Below are positions 36,854-48,717 of a stretch of DNA of 64,000 nucleotides, piece by piece. The stretch is taken from assembly GCF_032362555.1 (NCBI RefSeq), contig NC_083525.1, forward strand, positions 4,945,501-5,009,500, in the 5' to 3' direction. A program made the translations under genes and the position numbers. The notes beneath the pieces are model-generated. The model did no database searches. It was given only the letters and a program-made list of their open reading frames with translations, and was not told the DNA's origin. Positions within the stretch are counted from its first letter, which is position 1, and each line of letters opens with the position of its first letter. This DNA comes from Amyelois transitella (lineage: Eukaryota > Arthropoda > Insecta > Lepidoptera > Pyralidae).

Positions 36854-37450
36854 TTTATAAAATTTTCGTTATTTAATTTTTTAGTTAAAAAATAAATTCA
36901 TTATTCCGATTCCAGGTGCATAAACATGTGAGCGAATTAGAAAATGTGCCTACTGCCTTGTGCGAAGCGAAAACACGGCGAAGGTATCATGTGTTTACGA
37001 TATTGTCAAAGACGACAATGACATAAATTTATTATGACATTTTGTTTTTTTAAACGGCTACTATCCAGAGACCAAAGAATGACTATAAACTTTTAACAGT
37101 GTAACGTGACTCAAAAGTCCGTTAACAACAAAGTCCGTGGGTGAAGCCTCGGGCAACAGCTTGTTATTTAAAAAGTAGATACTCTTGCAGAATTGGCCGA
37201 CGCGTCGCGTCGTAGCGGTTTTACACTTTTAGTGGTCGACTCAAGAAAAAGAAGGAGATTGTAAAATCGACCGATTTAAATTTTTATTGGCTTTGGTGCC
37301 GTTATCTGTCGGTCCTGCCACTGTCACACTGACAGCCATTTAAGACAAATTCGCTAAAAAATATCTTTATTGTAAACAAAAAACGCCAAATGATTGCACG
37401 TGTTTTTTTTAATCAAAGCAAATTAAATAATAACCTACCAGGGACGAAAG
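36854..37450. promoter_or_regulatory. Shared upstream region of DHX37 (minus) and GTF3C4-like gene (plus)
   Basis: This is a 597-bp space between two divergent start codons, so it must carry both promoters and both 5' UTRs. It contains the palindrome CGACGCGTCG at 37198-37207 inside a CpG-containing stretch that is unusual for this AT-rich window. It also holds a short repeat-derived piece near 37130-37165 (GTGAAGCCTCGGGCAACAGC). No clear TATA box is seen for either gene. Both ATGs have A at -3. Shared regulation is an inference from the layout. Confidence 0.6.
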
Positions 37451-39382
37451 ATGCTTAGAAATTCATTAAAAGAAGTTAGTAGGCAATCCATTTTTACTCC
37501 GAAAACTGATAACACCTCAATTTCTTGGCACAATTCTCTGTTCTCCGTATGTACGCCGAAAGACTTACATGTTTTTGAATTTTCTTACGACCTCAAATGT
37601 GTTGACAAAAGATTAGATTTCGTCGAGTCTATTATTCAAACGCCGAAGTTAAGTCCTGCTACGTACTTGACATCAAATAATTTTATCAGGTTTGGTGTAA
37701 GTAACTTTGAAATTTCCCAACTTATTGTTGATCCATCATTATGGCCACACAACTCGCATATTGTCCAAGAAATGGCTTGTATTATAGACTGTAAATGGTT
37801 GCCTGATGGTTTTTGTTTCAATGGTGAGCCATTATTGGCTGTATTAAATAATATTGGAAATGTAAACATATTTGGAAAAAACAAAAGATCATGGGAAAGT
37901 CTACTTGATTTGTCTGAGTGTGTGAACAAAGAATTACACTTGGAATTACCAAACTGTGTGCAAGATTTAAAGATCAAAGCGGATGCAGTAGAATCTAGTG
38001 CCATGTGTTTTGCACCAACAAGTAAAAACGAATCTTGCTATATAGCCATGGGACAGAAAAATGGGAGCATCTTGTTATGGTCTCTTCATATGGAAAAAAA
38101 AATTAAACTCCAAGCAGCTTATCAAAGCTGCATAAAATCTGATAGTAATGAAGTGAAATCAATATTATGGATTGATAAGGGTAATGAAAATTTTTTGTTA
38201 GTAGTTTCCAATATAGTTGGGCAAATCTTTCTCTACGACTGTATAGTAAATAGAAATATTAAAGTCTTGAAAACTCATTTTATTTGGCCTCAAAAGGATA
38301 AAATGATTGCTCAGTGTTTGTGTCACACATATATAAATAATAAATTGATTTTGTTCTTTAACAAACATAGACATTTTGTTGTTGTAATGTTGGATAAGGA
38401 TTACAAGGTTATATCACAATTTGCTGAAGTTGTAAATGATTACAAAATATGCTCCATTGCAGTTAATTTAAATGAAATGATCCTAGGAACTGCAAATTTT
38501 CAATTATATAGAATAACCATTGATGTCATCAATGAGAACCTTGATGTGAGATATGATTTGATTGAAATAAAAGACACTTACAACAACTATGAGTTACATG
38601 ACTTGAGTTTCTCTAAGAACAATCAAGTGATTGCTGGGGTTGTTGTAGACAGATCAGTAAATAATAGAATAAAATCTAGTTGTATTAATATTATACTTTT
38701 TTCTAATGACTCAAATACTGATAACATGTCATATCTACTTGACAATAAAGTCCAATCAATAATTAATTTATGGGATGCCATAGAACTGTTGCGATTAAAG
38801 ATTGTAAAATCTAAATCTTTGCCGACAACAGAATTGAATAACATAATTACAGATGGTAACATTGATCTTTATAAATTAAAACTGTATTTAGTTGTTGCAA
38901 CAATATGGTGCAATTTAGAATATAATCTAAAAGTCCCAAGGGGATTATTACCAAAAAATATTGAATTTGTCAAAGAGAAAATTATGTTAAAACATGCACA
39001 GTCTCAACTTCATGAGTTACAAAAATCAATATCCCATAATAATATTACTGATTTTGATAAAGAAATGTTTATTGGTACAAAGAGATATTTAATATATTAC
39101 AGTAGAAAGTACAATGTAGCTTTGGAAAATTTAGTATCGCTTACACTATATAATTCTGTGGAATGTGAAAGTAAATATATTTGTCAATGTTGTGATAATG
39201 TAATTGAAGGTTTCTCATGCAGCAGTGGTCATATAAATATGTTTTGTCCCATATCTTTTTTACCAATAGAAACAAGTGACTATTTAACGTGTGTAGTATG
39301 TAAGATTACAGTTCGATTTGAGTTATATCACAAACAAACCAAATGTATATTTTGTGATCGATATTTGCAGAAATATTTATAA
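37451..39382 (+). CDS. GTF3C4: Probable TFIIIC 90-kDa subunit-like protein (GTF3C4 family), intronless
   Basis: A single 643-residue open frame, the only intronless gene here. GTF3C4/TFIIIC90 is a subunit of the RNA polymerase III factor TFIIIC, which binds tRNA gene promoters. The N-terminal half has spaced WD-like beta-propeller signatures: SISWHNSLFSVCTPKDLHVFE (about 24-44), IDCKWLPDGF and LLAVLNNIGNVNIF (about 112-142), IAMGQKNGSILLWSL (about 198-212). The C-terminal 70 residues form a zinc-binding domain with C578, C580, C581, C590, H594, C599, C614, C617, C632 and C635, in a CxCC...CxxGH...C...CxxC...CxxC order like the TFIIIC90 zinc finger. The assignment rests on this architecture; overall similarity to human GTF3C4 cannot be measured here. 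Another propeller-plus-zinc-finger protein remains possible. The start is the first ATG, with A at -3. Confidence 0.62.
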   Translation: MLRNSLKEVSRQSIFTPKTDNTSISWHNSLFSVCTPKDLHVFEFSYDLKCVDKRLDFVESIIQTPKLSPATYLTSNNFIRFGVSNFEISQLIVDPSLWPHNSHIVQEMACIIDCKWLPDGFCFNGEPLLAVLNNIGNVNIFGKNKRSWESLLDLSECVNKELHLELPNCVQDLKIKADAVESSAMCFAPTSKNESCYIAMGQKNGSILLWSLHMEKKIKLQAAYQSCIKSDSNEVKSILWIDKGNENFLLVVSNIVGQIFLYDCIVNRNIKVLKTHFIWPQKDKMIAQCLCHTYINNKLILFFNKHRHFVVVMLDKDYKVISQFAEVVNDYKICSIAVNLNEMILGTANFQLYRITIDVINENLDVRYDLIEIKDTYNNYELHDLSFSKNNQVIAGVVVDRSVNNRIKSSCINIILFSNDSNTDNMSYLLDNKVQSIINLWDAIELLRLKIVKSKSLPTTELNNIITDGNIDLYKLKLYLVVATIWCNLEYNLKVPRGLLPKNIEFVKEKIMLKHAQSQLHELQKSISHNNITDFDKEMFIGTKRYLIYYSRKYNVALENLVSLTLYNSVECESKYICQCCDNVIEGFSCSSGHINMFCPISFLPIETSDYLTCVVCKITVRFELYHKQTKCIFCDRYLQKYL

Positions 39383-39387
39383 ATAAA
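39382..39387 (+). promoter_or_regulatory. Polyadenylation signal overlapping the stop codon of the GTF3C4-like gene
   Basis: AATAAA begins on the last base of the TAA stop codon, and a T-rich stretch follows at 39391-39430. If used, the 3' UTR would be only some 15-30 nt long. This leaves about 350 bp before the convergent ligase gene's stop codon. Confidence 0.5.
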
Positions 39388-39772
39388 AACAATTTTTTAA
39401 TGATAGATTTTATTTATTATTTTTATAATATACAATGTCTTCAAAAATGTATCACATTATATGCAAAGAATACTGCTAGGCATAATCAAAAGATCAAATA
39501 TTAAATTAAGTTTTATTTTACAATCAGAATTCAATAACTAACTTTTGTATTATCTTTACATAGAACATTTTGTACAAAATGCTGTGCAGGTCCATAATGA
39601 CGAATTTCCAAAATGTTCCCCGATTTCAATATGTGCCCTCACTATTAGGAGCAAAAGTTTATATGAAACTAATTCACACAAAAATGTTATTTTTGGACGT
39701 CTGTCGAAGTTCGTGACTTGTGTTACGAGATATTTACTCAACGATACCAAAACTTGAGTGTAGTTTTCACAT

Positions 39773-42700
39773 TTAATTAACTAAATCCTTCAGCTTCCGC
39801 CGGTCTATCTTGCCCGACGGTAGAAGCGGCATTTCTTTGAGAAACAGCACGCCTCCCCGTAATTGTTTCGCATCTGATAGATTATCTGTGAATAAAAACC
39901 GGGATTAGTATTATTTTGTAATACTATGACGGTTTAGGTAGATATATGTTATCGTTGTAAACACGTTCCTTTTAAACTTTCTTTAATGTAAGCTATTTCC
40001 CGAAAAACGGAAATAAAGACTATAGGACTTGACCACAATGCACGGCTTGGCACGGCACGTTCTAGAATTCTCCGCATCGATCGTGTTGTTCTGGTACTGC
40101 GTGACGAAGATTGGCAACCTATACACGCAACAGTACGCAAAAACAATTCGAAGGTACGGAAACTACGATGCGTCCATATCTGCGTTTACCTGATTATTTC
40201 GAAGTACGACTTCGCTGCCAACATACATAGGTAAATGTAAACACAGGCCAGAGACATTTTCGGCGTGACCGTGGAATTCCGTGGTCGTAAAAAGATTTTC
40301 GTTTCTCACTTCGTTCAGTGTTTACCTTTCACTAAATTAATTATATCTTCAGCCTTTACGTCACTCCCTGGTTGAGGTACAACAACCGCTATAGGCAAAT
40401 CCCCAAACTCTGGATCTGGTCTGCTAGTCACCACCACGTCAAGAATTCCTGGATGTGTGTGTATCACTTCCTCCAATTCCATAGGGGATATCTGAAAGAA
40501 ATAAGTACAAATGGAAATAGACATATTTATTCACATCGATATGTTTGTTTGTTTGTTTGTAAACTCTTTATTGCACATAAAAATATCGATATGTATGTGG
40601 ATTGAGTATTTTTTCTTTGTCCACTGACGTATATTTATCGGAAAGATATAAGTTTTAACGAAATTTTCCTACCGTTAAACGCTATCTCAACCACTATATA
40701 TGGATTGCAAATTATAGACAGTTATCGTAGAGATTAAGACAAATAAGAAAATAATCCGGATGTTGTATTTATTTATATACAACCATTATCGCAGTCCTTA
40801 GTCTGAAACCTTTAACACACTTAAAAGCAAAACATAGTAACCTGATCATAGTGACAAGTGAACATACCTGATAACTTAGATATTTTAGCAAAAACTTCTG
40901 TCTGTCGCTAAAGAAATAATTATCATTTTCGTCTCTGTACAGAATATCGCCAGTTTTGAGCCAACCGTCTTCCGATAATGATTTTGCTGTTTCTTCTGGG
41001 TTATTGTAATATCCCTGTGAAATTATTAGTGTTATAATAATTCACTGACAATTACCGGTCAATAATTTTAGGTTAAGTTCTACATTAAACATTCTTTAAG
41101 AGGATCACTGACAAACAATACATTTGTGTGATAGACTATTTCGAAAAATTTTGTGATGGAAAGGAAAAGAATAAGAATGATAGATTTTGATTCATCTACA
41201 AAAATACCAGCCGAAATCAAAAGAGAAAATAAGGAATGAAGGTTACTACACAGCGTCAGCTATAAGTAGTACATATGTATACGTAAAAGAGTAACTCAAG
41301 ACTATTGAATTTATTAAGTAGTTAATTAACCTTGAATATAGTTGGACCTTTCACCCACAACTCTCCCGGAACATTGGGCTTTTCAATATCTTCATACGTT
41401 TCAGTATTTATTAACTAAAATAGAAAAAACATTAGTGAAATAAAATATAATGAAAAACTTAAGTAAATAATTAAAGGTAATTTACTAAGTATCTAAAATT
41501 TATTCTATAATTTAAATGAGTAAATACTAGCAGTGCGCCGCGAATTGAGACCGTGCAAATGAATTAAATTAAAAAAAATTGTGAATACTTATCTCAAAAA
41601 ATATTATTTCAATTTTGATGCCGAACGAATTTGAAAAGTCTATTAACAAACACACACATTTTAAATTTCATCAAAATCAGACCATCAGTTCGAGAATTAT
41701 CGCGTTACAAATATGCATAATAGGTATATACAAAGAAATATTTTCGCCCCAAGTTCATTGGTAGCAAGAAGTCACATACGTCTCGAAAGATAAAGACAAT
41801 TGAAATAAGATTTTATGGGTTACAATAAGGGAATACTATTTTTAGGAAATTTATTATACGGTTTTTATTATTAGCAAATTTACTACGGGTTTCGTACTCA
41901 CTCTATATTCAAAGCAAGGAGTCGGCTTACCAACACTCCCCAAAGGAGTTTCTACAAAACCAAAACATATAGTAGCCATTTCGGTTGAACCATAAACAAC
42001 GGTTACTATAGTGCGGGGTGTAATTTTCTGAAAAATAAGAAATCAATAATAAAACACCATCAAGCTGCCTGCTTGTTGCAAGCGTAAATCTTCACTGTGT
42101 TTTCCCTCGCCAAAAGACCTTTAGTCATGAAGATGCTAACCTTGATCTGTTTTATTAATTCCTTTGAAACAGCACTTCCCCCTAAATACAATATATCGAA
42201 ACAAGATAGATCCTTGGGGTCGTTTTGAGTTGATTTCAATAAGGTAGTCATCAAATTTGGACTGGCCATCATCAGGGTAGGCTGAAATAGGAGAGTTATA
42301 TTCAATTTCGCAGGCTAATTGAACCGATTGAACAAAGTGAAAGTGAAACACAGTCTTAAAAGTAAATATTCTAGTTAAAATACATAGGTACTACGGTTAA
42401 AACTGGATCTTTGAGATACCCCGCGCCAACGCAAAACAGAGAGTAACATTTTTCACTTTTTGCCTTGTATATGTTTTGATGGAATCCCTCTCGGTTGCAT
42501 CGTCCAAATGCATGTCCAAATCCATCCACATGCTGTTGAAATTTTCTTATCCCATAAATAATCACTTCGTATACGAGTAGATTGTAATGCACCATATAGA
42601 CATCGGAATAATATAACACTAAGTGTAATGTTTTAATTTCTGTGGGTATTATGTTAGTGCAATAGTCCCTTACCTTATACGTTCTCAACAAATGGTAGAA

Positions 42701-45700
42701 ATGTTCCTGTGTCAGTTGCGCTGAGGTACACAACCTCGGGATCTTCAGAATTGGGGTCATGACGTGCATTAGAGTTGCAGACTGCCATTGCAATGGTGCA
42801 AGGTTTAAGTACAACTTCGTGCTTTCGGGAAATTTCGTAAAATTGGCCCTGAGACAACAAGAAAAATAAAAAAAATTACTTATGTCAATATGGCTTCCAT
42901 AGTAAGGGTTTGACTCACGGTCACAAAATTACTAAAAACGAAAAAACCGAATTTGTAACTTAGGCGAATATTTTTAAATGTATTTAATTAGGTATTGGGT
43001 ATGTATTTGGAAATAGTGGTACATTACATTGATTATTTTATATAATGTAAGTTGTCGTAAGTTGCACACATATCATCAATATTTACCACGCCAATCGCCC
43101 TCCTATTGACAGATTCTTGTGAGTGATTGCAGCTAACTTGGGTAATCCTGTCGTGCCGCTAGTTGAAAGCAAATACAGAGTTGTATCTGCTGGGTCGAAA
43201 TCTGTTACCCTGTAAAATTAAATATTCAGATTATAATGTTTTACAAATTGCCTATAAATAATCCTACGAGGGCCTTGCATTCAGTTCAGGCTAGAAAATT
43301 GGTAGGTAAAAATCATGAGTGGTAATCATAGTATTACAATTTCAAACTCAAATGTTTGTTAAATCTTTAACTACAAATATACTTACTTGAAACCGTCTAC
43401 AGGTTCCTCTCCCCCATATTTTTGTAAGAATTCTGCAAAACATGTGTAAGTGTCCCCATTATCGAACGTGATAATTTGCGAGTTCAACTTCTCATTGCTC
43501 AATGCTTGCTTTATTTCACTAGATTTGTCGTTTTGGCAGAAAATTATCTTTGGCTGGGTTGTTTTGAACACATTAGAGAGTTCCCCTGAAACAGAGTGCA
43601 AAAGTTCTTTCAAGAAACTTGGATGGTCACTCATGAAAACATGCTGCGATGGATGTGTCTCGACACATCCAGCAAATCGCATAAGGAACTCCCGTATTTG
43701 CGGCAGCCTTTATGTCGGTGACATAGCAGATAAAATGCAAGAGCGTTGCCTGCGCTGGTGCGGCCGTATCTTGTGGAACCTGCCTGTAGATCCTTGTAAA
43801 CTATCTGCGAAACAAATGTCTGGCCATACCGCCCTCCGCCGGGCCTTGGTTAAAGACCGCAAAATTTTTGGCTTGACGTCACGAAAGATAAGCGTGCCAA
43901 TGGTCTTAGAACTGAAGACGAGGTAGACCTGAATAAGTAGAAAGAGAGAGAAGTAAAAAGGCGGATCCCAAGCCTCGAAGCTTAATGGCAGGCGATGCAA
44001 CTGGAAACACGCCATGACGAGAGAGTCAATTATGAGAAGAAAGAAGCCTTCTTAAGTTCTTATATGTAAATTTAAATGCATGGAATAGGTTATATAATAA
44101 CCTATATCATCTGCTTGGCAACCGGTACTTATCTATTTTTTCGCCACTTCCATCAAACAAGTGCAATAAAAATATTATGTTCTTACGAATATTCTTATCA
44201 CTCGATTAAACCATGTGATCAAACCTAATACTTACATGAGCAATAACTATGAAGTAACTAGGATGTCTACTTACTACTTAACTCATATGACAAATATTTT
44301 ATTACACACTAATCATGTTGATGGAAAAGGGTTTTCTTGTCAATAATCTATCTATCTTTAGGACATATAATAAAATAGTAAAAATATTTTGTCTGTACAT
44401 TTTGTATTTTTGACTGAAATGAATAGAGACTTAGAATGAATAATAGAAAGCAAAAAATTTATTTTTTAATTTTTTGTCTGTCTGTCTCAAATTCAAATTC
44501 AAAATTTTTATTCATTATTATAGGATACTATATATCGCTTAATAATTGTCAAAACGTATGGTTTAACAACATTGGTTGACGTCAAATAAATTACTTAAAA
44601 ACTAAGTTTACTGCCGCTTCCAAGGCGTCAGTGCAGAAGAAGCGGTAACAAACTGTACTTATGATCACGTTTATCTCCGAAAGTACTGAACCGATTTACT
44701 TAAAACTCACCAATTGCTTTGTTTTAACTCAGAAAAACATTTAAAGTTTGTTTCATCAAAATCGGTTCACTAAAAAAAAGTTATCGTCATTTAAATGAAC
44801 TCAAAGCATGAGTTTGCCTGCAAATAAGTTACGAAATTTAAAATTCAAAGTCATTTATCATGTACGACAGCATTCTTTGAGTTTACTTTACCTACCTCAA
44901 AGAATTGCTTTAGGTATTGGTCAAAAATAATTTACTCGGTAAGTTCACATATTTAAGTTAATAGGTATTTCAAATTAATCAATAGATATACTAAATATTA
45001 ATTTATTTCACATTATTGTAGATTCAACTCGAAATTTACGCGGACGAAATCGCGGGCAACAGCTAGTATAATCTATACACATCGCGTTGATTGTTTTAAA
45101 CCTTTTTTTATAATATAATTATTTATTATTTCAACAATCTCAGCGAGCTACTTATTATCGGTTTGGGAACTTGCTCTAAATAAATCTTGAAGAAAATAGA
45201 CACAAAATATTATGCTGAACTTGCGCCCTGTGTTGTCATCTAATTGAATTCATGGTCAGAATAATTTATTTTTAGAACACGACATGTTTAAATCATGCTG
45301 TCGGTAGGTATTAAATATGATCATACATCTCTATATCGTACAGAACATCATAATCTGAAAAATCAAAATATAAAATCTATTTGATAGGTACTTACTGGTT
45401 TGAAGAGTTCGATCAATGCCAGAGACTATAGCACCAATATAAAAACAAGCATAAAAAGGTGTTGTCGAATCTAAGTGATTTGGGGCTAGTATCAATACAA
45501 CGTCCCCTCTCCGTATTCCTAGTTTTGTAAAGGCCCGAGCACATTTGACCGTTTTGTCCAGAACTTCTCGATATGTATAATGTTGGCCAGTGGCGCCATC
45601 TATCTGAAAATAAAAAATACTTAATTTTATAAATGTTGATAGCCTTTGTAGGTTTTGAAACTCCGAATCAGAAAAACGATCAGAATTTCTTCAATTCTGC

Positions 45701-46610
45701 AAAGGTACTACATAGGTACATATAGTCACGACTGTATCTCTTGGAAAGTAGACAGAGCCAACAGTCTCGAAAAGACTGAAAGGCCTCTAAGTAGGTATTT
45801 TAGTACTTATATCAAAACAAATAAAAAGATAAACGTAACAAAGCATTACAAAAATTTCCAAGACGAATGTGAGAACGATAAGCAACTGACCTAACTTTAT
45901 TACTTTAAAATCAAATGTCTATTTATGTTCACGCCTCTATCTCAGAGGGGTAGACAGAGATTACTTATTTTCATTTGTGACAATCCCTACATATTTATTT
46001 TGCTACATCTCATTCATTAATCTCGTCGGCTAAGGTAAGCTATTTACCTACTTGCCTTTTTTATTACATTTTTTTTTAAATGCTCCTGATTTTATGAATA
46101 TACCTATTCATCTAGGCCTTCCTTTTCCTTCCTTCCTATTTGTTTGTAGATACCTATATCTGCTGAGTGGTTTTATAGAACCTCTCATCATGACCAAACC
46201 AGCCATTGCCCGGAGGCCTACGACCGTGATCCTAAATTTGGTAAATCAGGTTTTACACGAAGCGACTCCCGTTTGACTACCGCAACTTTTGCAGGGGAAT
46301 TGAACCCCTATTGGATCATGGTAACACATCCAGTTGTCTTAATATTTAGGTTTCCTCAGAATAATTTCTCTCACCTTAAGAGCATCGGTTAGCAATGTCT
46401 CGGAATTGAGATATTGAAAGAATGAAAGAGATAATTTTAAAGTACCTGTGATATTGAATCAGGGTTATCCTTTAGAACTCGCAGCAGAATTTTGCCAAGA
46501 TGATGGTTGTCAGTCGGTACCCCACTTTCAGCTACAATTTTCGAAGTCAACTCGTCCCAATACCAATGCACTGAGTCACTCGCATGGAATCGAAAATTTG
46601 GTTTATTCAT
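39773..46610 (-). CDS. Acyl-CoA synthetase / luciferase-like adenylate-forming enzyme 1
   Basis: Activates a carboxylic acid as an acyl-AMP and usually transfers it to CoA; the substrate is unknown. Eleven exons: 46610-46446, 45603-45396, 43585-43387, 43209-43087, 42848-42674, 42281-42141, 42027-41902, 41414-41331, 41014-40868, 40491-40326, 39885-39773; 1647 nt, 548 aa. ANL-superfamily core motifs are in order: STSGTTGLPK at 206-215 (canonical P-loop), YGSTE at 349-353, GWLKTGD at 424-430, DRQKFLLKY (hinge), and LPSGKID with catalytic K537. Exon 5 reads correctly only in the frame giving LAPLQWQSA...HFYHLLRTYK. The C-terminus (...DLVN) has no SKL-type peroxisomal signal, unlike firefly luciferase. 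Intron 3 (1.8 kb) holds a LINE fragment and other repeats. It pairs with a paralogue directly upstream. Confidence 0.95.
39950..40320. repeat. GC-richer block in intron 10 of ligase 1, probable repeat
   Basis: Stands out by base composition and has near-palindromic patches such as GACCGTGGAATTCCGTGGTC near 40268-40287. A 65-codon minus-strand open frame inside it has an Arg/Ser-rich product with no known motif. I cannot name the element. Confidence 0.35.
43625..44040 (+). pseudogene. Non-LTR reverse-transcriptase C-terminal remnant, frameshifted
   Basis: One frame reads MLRWMC, then a frame change leads to IRNSRICGSLYVGDIADKMQ and RCLRWCGRIL. These match the conserved order 'MLRWMCG..R...IRN..IRGSL.V..I.DKM.E.RLRWYGH' of RTE/LINE tails. 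It is interrupted and not functional. It lies in intron 3 of ligase 1, on the opposite strand, starting 40 bp upstream of exon 3. Confidence 0.75.
44466..45070 (+). repeat. Family 5 repeat interrupted by family 4
   Basis: The outer element runs from GTCTGTCTGTCTC to ACGCGGACGAAATCGCGGGCAACAGCTAG (near 45038-45066), with ACTGAACCGATTTACTTAAA at 44685-44705. Family 4 (44491-44657) lies inside its left part. Confidence 0.6.
44491..44657 (-). repeat. LINE-type 3' end repeat, family 4 (copy 2)
   Basis: Matches 17034-17195 with one 5-nt indel (AAAAC) and one substitution by eye. It lies in intron 3 of ligase 1. Confidence 0.75.
45717..45787 (-). repeat. Family 1 repeat, truncated
   Basis: Tail part only (TAGTCACGACTGTATCTC, GTAGACAGAGCCAACAGTCTCG), in intron 1 of ligase 1. 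An RTE-like 3' end fragment lies nearby at 45928-45995. Confidence 0.65.
46130..46410 (+). repeat. Family 3 repeat
   Basis: Contains AAATCAGGTTTTACACGAAG, CGACTCCCGTTTGACTACCG, CCCTATTGGATCATGG and AGAGCATCGGTTAGC. It lies directly next to exon 1 of ligase 1, in intron 1. Confidence 0.7.
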
Positions 46611-48717
46611 TTTTTAAACGAATAGCTAGACGATGTTTTTGTCAGTGATTATACTACGGAGTACAGACGTGTGTGCTCTGGTCTATCAATAGACGATAAC
46701 TGGTTGGAGACGTATGATGTACATAGTTAGCTGTTATATTGCGCCACGCGAATAGTGGATCCGTATATTAACGCCGATACGGTCGGTAGGTACACATCTT
46801 AGAAGATGAATTTCAGAATACCAATATGCGGGAGTCTGTCTGTCCATCTGTATGTCTGTTACGCTTTCAGGTCGTAACCGTTGTTTGACTGATTTTGATG
46901 ATTTTTTTACAAACATTCCCAAAACACCTCTCTTTCCCAGACAAGTGAGTAAAGAAAACATCTTTCCTCTTGCCACTGTCAGTCTGGACTCTTACAATTA
47001 CTAAGGACTTAAAAGCAATAAGGGTGCAATTTCGCAAATATACGTAATGCAAAATAGCTTCATTACATCAATAACAGTAAAACTTAACTTCGAAAGGAAT
47101 CAAAGGTCGAGAGTTTCGTTTTACTTATTGTAATTTTTCGATAATATTGTATTTATTTTTATTATAACGACCTCCTCTTCGGTGTCACAATATACGTCAA
47201 GAAGGTCGGACGTATCTAAATAACCGGGTCTTTGCCCCAGTGGATTTAAGATACGTACGCTGTAGTTAAAACGCCAATTTTATCAGCATTACACTGTATG
47301 TATCCGACTCTGAGGGTTCTTTATATTAGTATGGTAATCTAAATAATGATGCCAAAATACTCACTGATTGACTAACATATCATATACTTACACGTTCGGA
47401 GATGATCTTTGGTAACCAGACATATTGTAAAACATGGTTTATTTAACAATTACTAAGAAACCCTAAAACTGGTTCATTTAAAACGTTGGAGGTAGGATAT
47501 CAACATATAGATATATGTTGGAGATATTTATGTCAATTAGAAAAAGCACCTATTACGTATAAAATAAGTTCGAGTTTAATGTAAATACAAATTATACTAG
47601 ACTTTGCTCCATTCCCCTGAAATTTTTGAAATTGCTGTAAATGCATATTAGCATAAAATCCTTTCAATTCAATTAAGTAGTTAACTGCTTTTCAGAATGA
47701 TTTGATGCTTCATCTGATGTGGTGACGGCTTAGTACCAATGGCAAGAGATAATTACTATGGACTTTGAACCTACATCTTGTTTGATACGATACTGCTGTT
47801 ATACTCGTAAAATGAGTATTTTCAAGATCAATAAAAGGAGATTAACAAAATGATTATAAATTTTCATTCAGATTGACGTAGTCCCAAAATTGCTCCATTG
47901 TCCCAAAATCGCTTGGGCAACTAGGATAATGTAGGTAACATATACGAAATTTCAAAACCCAGTGGTTTGGGGGTGTGCATTGGACAGTCGGTCAGTCAGT
48001 ATCCTCAGATTGTTTAAACCTTGATTTAACCTTATGTCTCACTTATACATATTTCGCACGGATGCACAGCCGATACTAAATATATCTCTATTAGAACTAA
48101 CTAAAGGACCGCCCGCAAAGCGGCTAAGTCTTGCTCACTTCGCAACGGGCCGTGCAGCAGAAATCGTAATATTTTAATTTCACCACAACTTCAAAACCAA
48201 ACGTCCAATTTTAATCATTCGAAGACCAAATATTATCTACATAAACTGTACTTATTGATGAAATTATTTTGATAAGGATTAATAGCATGAGTAAAAAAAC
48301 GCGTTTAAATGTAGACCAAAAAAAATTCAAGATTTTTAAATAAAAATGTGGTTGCTGTGCCTCACTCGACATAGATAGGTATAGTGTGTCGCGGACTTTT
48401 TTGTAGATATTTATAAGATCTACAATTAATTAAAACATTTTATGGTTCTATCTTTTGTAGTTTAGGCAGCGTACGCAAAATAAGTAACTTTTTGGTTGAT
48501 TTTTTTCAGTTTGTGTCCGAAAAATCCAAATATATTACGAAACCCTATTTTTTTCCAAAATAAAATATAGTCTATGTTACTCGTGGATAATGTAGCTTTC
48601 GAATGGTGAAAGAATTTTTAAAATCGGTCCAGTAGTTTTTGAGCCTATTCATTACAACCAAACAAACAAACAAAGTTTTCCTCTTTATAATATTAGTGTA
48701 GATATATCGAAAACATT
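46611..48717. other. Spacer between ligase 1 and ligase 2
   Basis: 2.1 kb with no gene. A minus-sense family 5-like stretch (46715-46990) has GTCTGTCTGTCC and CAGGTCGTAACC. Another (48100-48715) runs from CCGCCCGCAAAGCGG to TATAATATTAGTGTAGAT. The ligase 1 promoter must lie just right of 46610. Confidence 0.6.

Noticed and set aside
39949-40146. Arg/Ser-rich 65-codon minus-strand frame in ligase 1 intron 10
   Set aside because: It cannot be spliced in phase with the flanking exons, which join directly, and it shows no known domain.
42675-42860. 61-codon minus-strand frame through exon 5 of ligase 1
   Set aside because: That frame meets a stop just before the donor. The frame giving LAPLQWQSA and HFYHLLRTYK joins both neighbouring exons in phase and matches the paralogue.
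43450-43926. 158-codon plus-strand open frame
   Set aside because: It fuses the antisense of ligase 1 exon 3 with a frameshifted LINE remnant; recorded as a pseudogene fragment instead.
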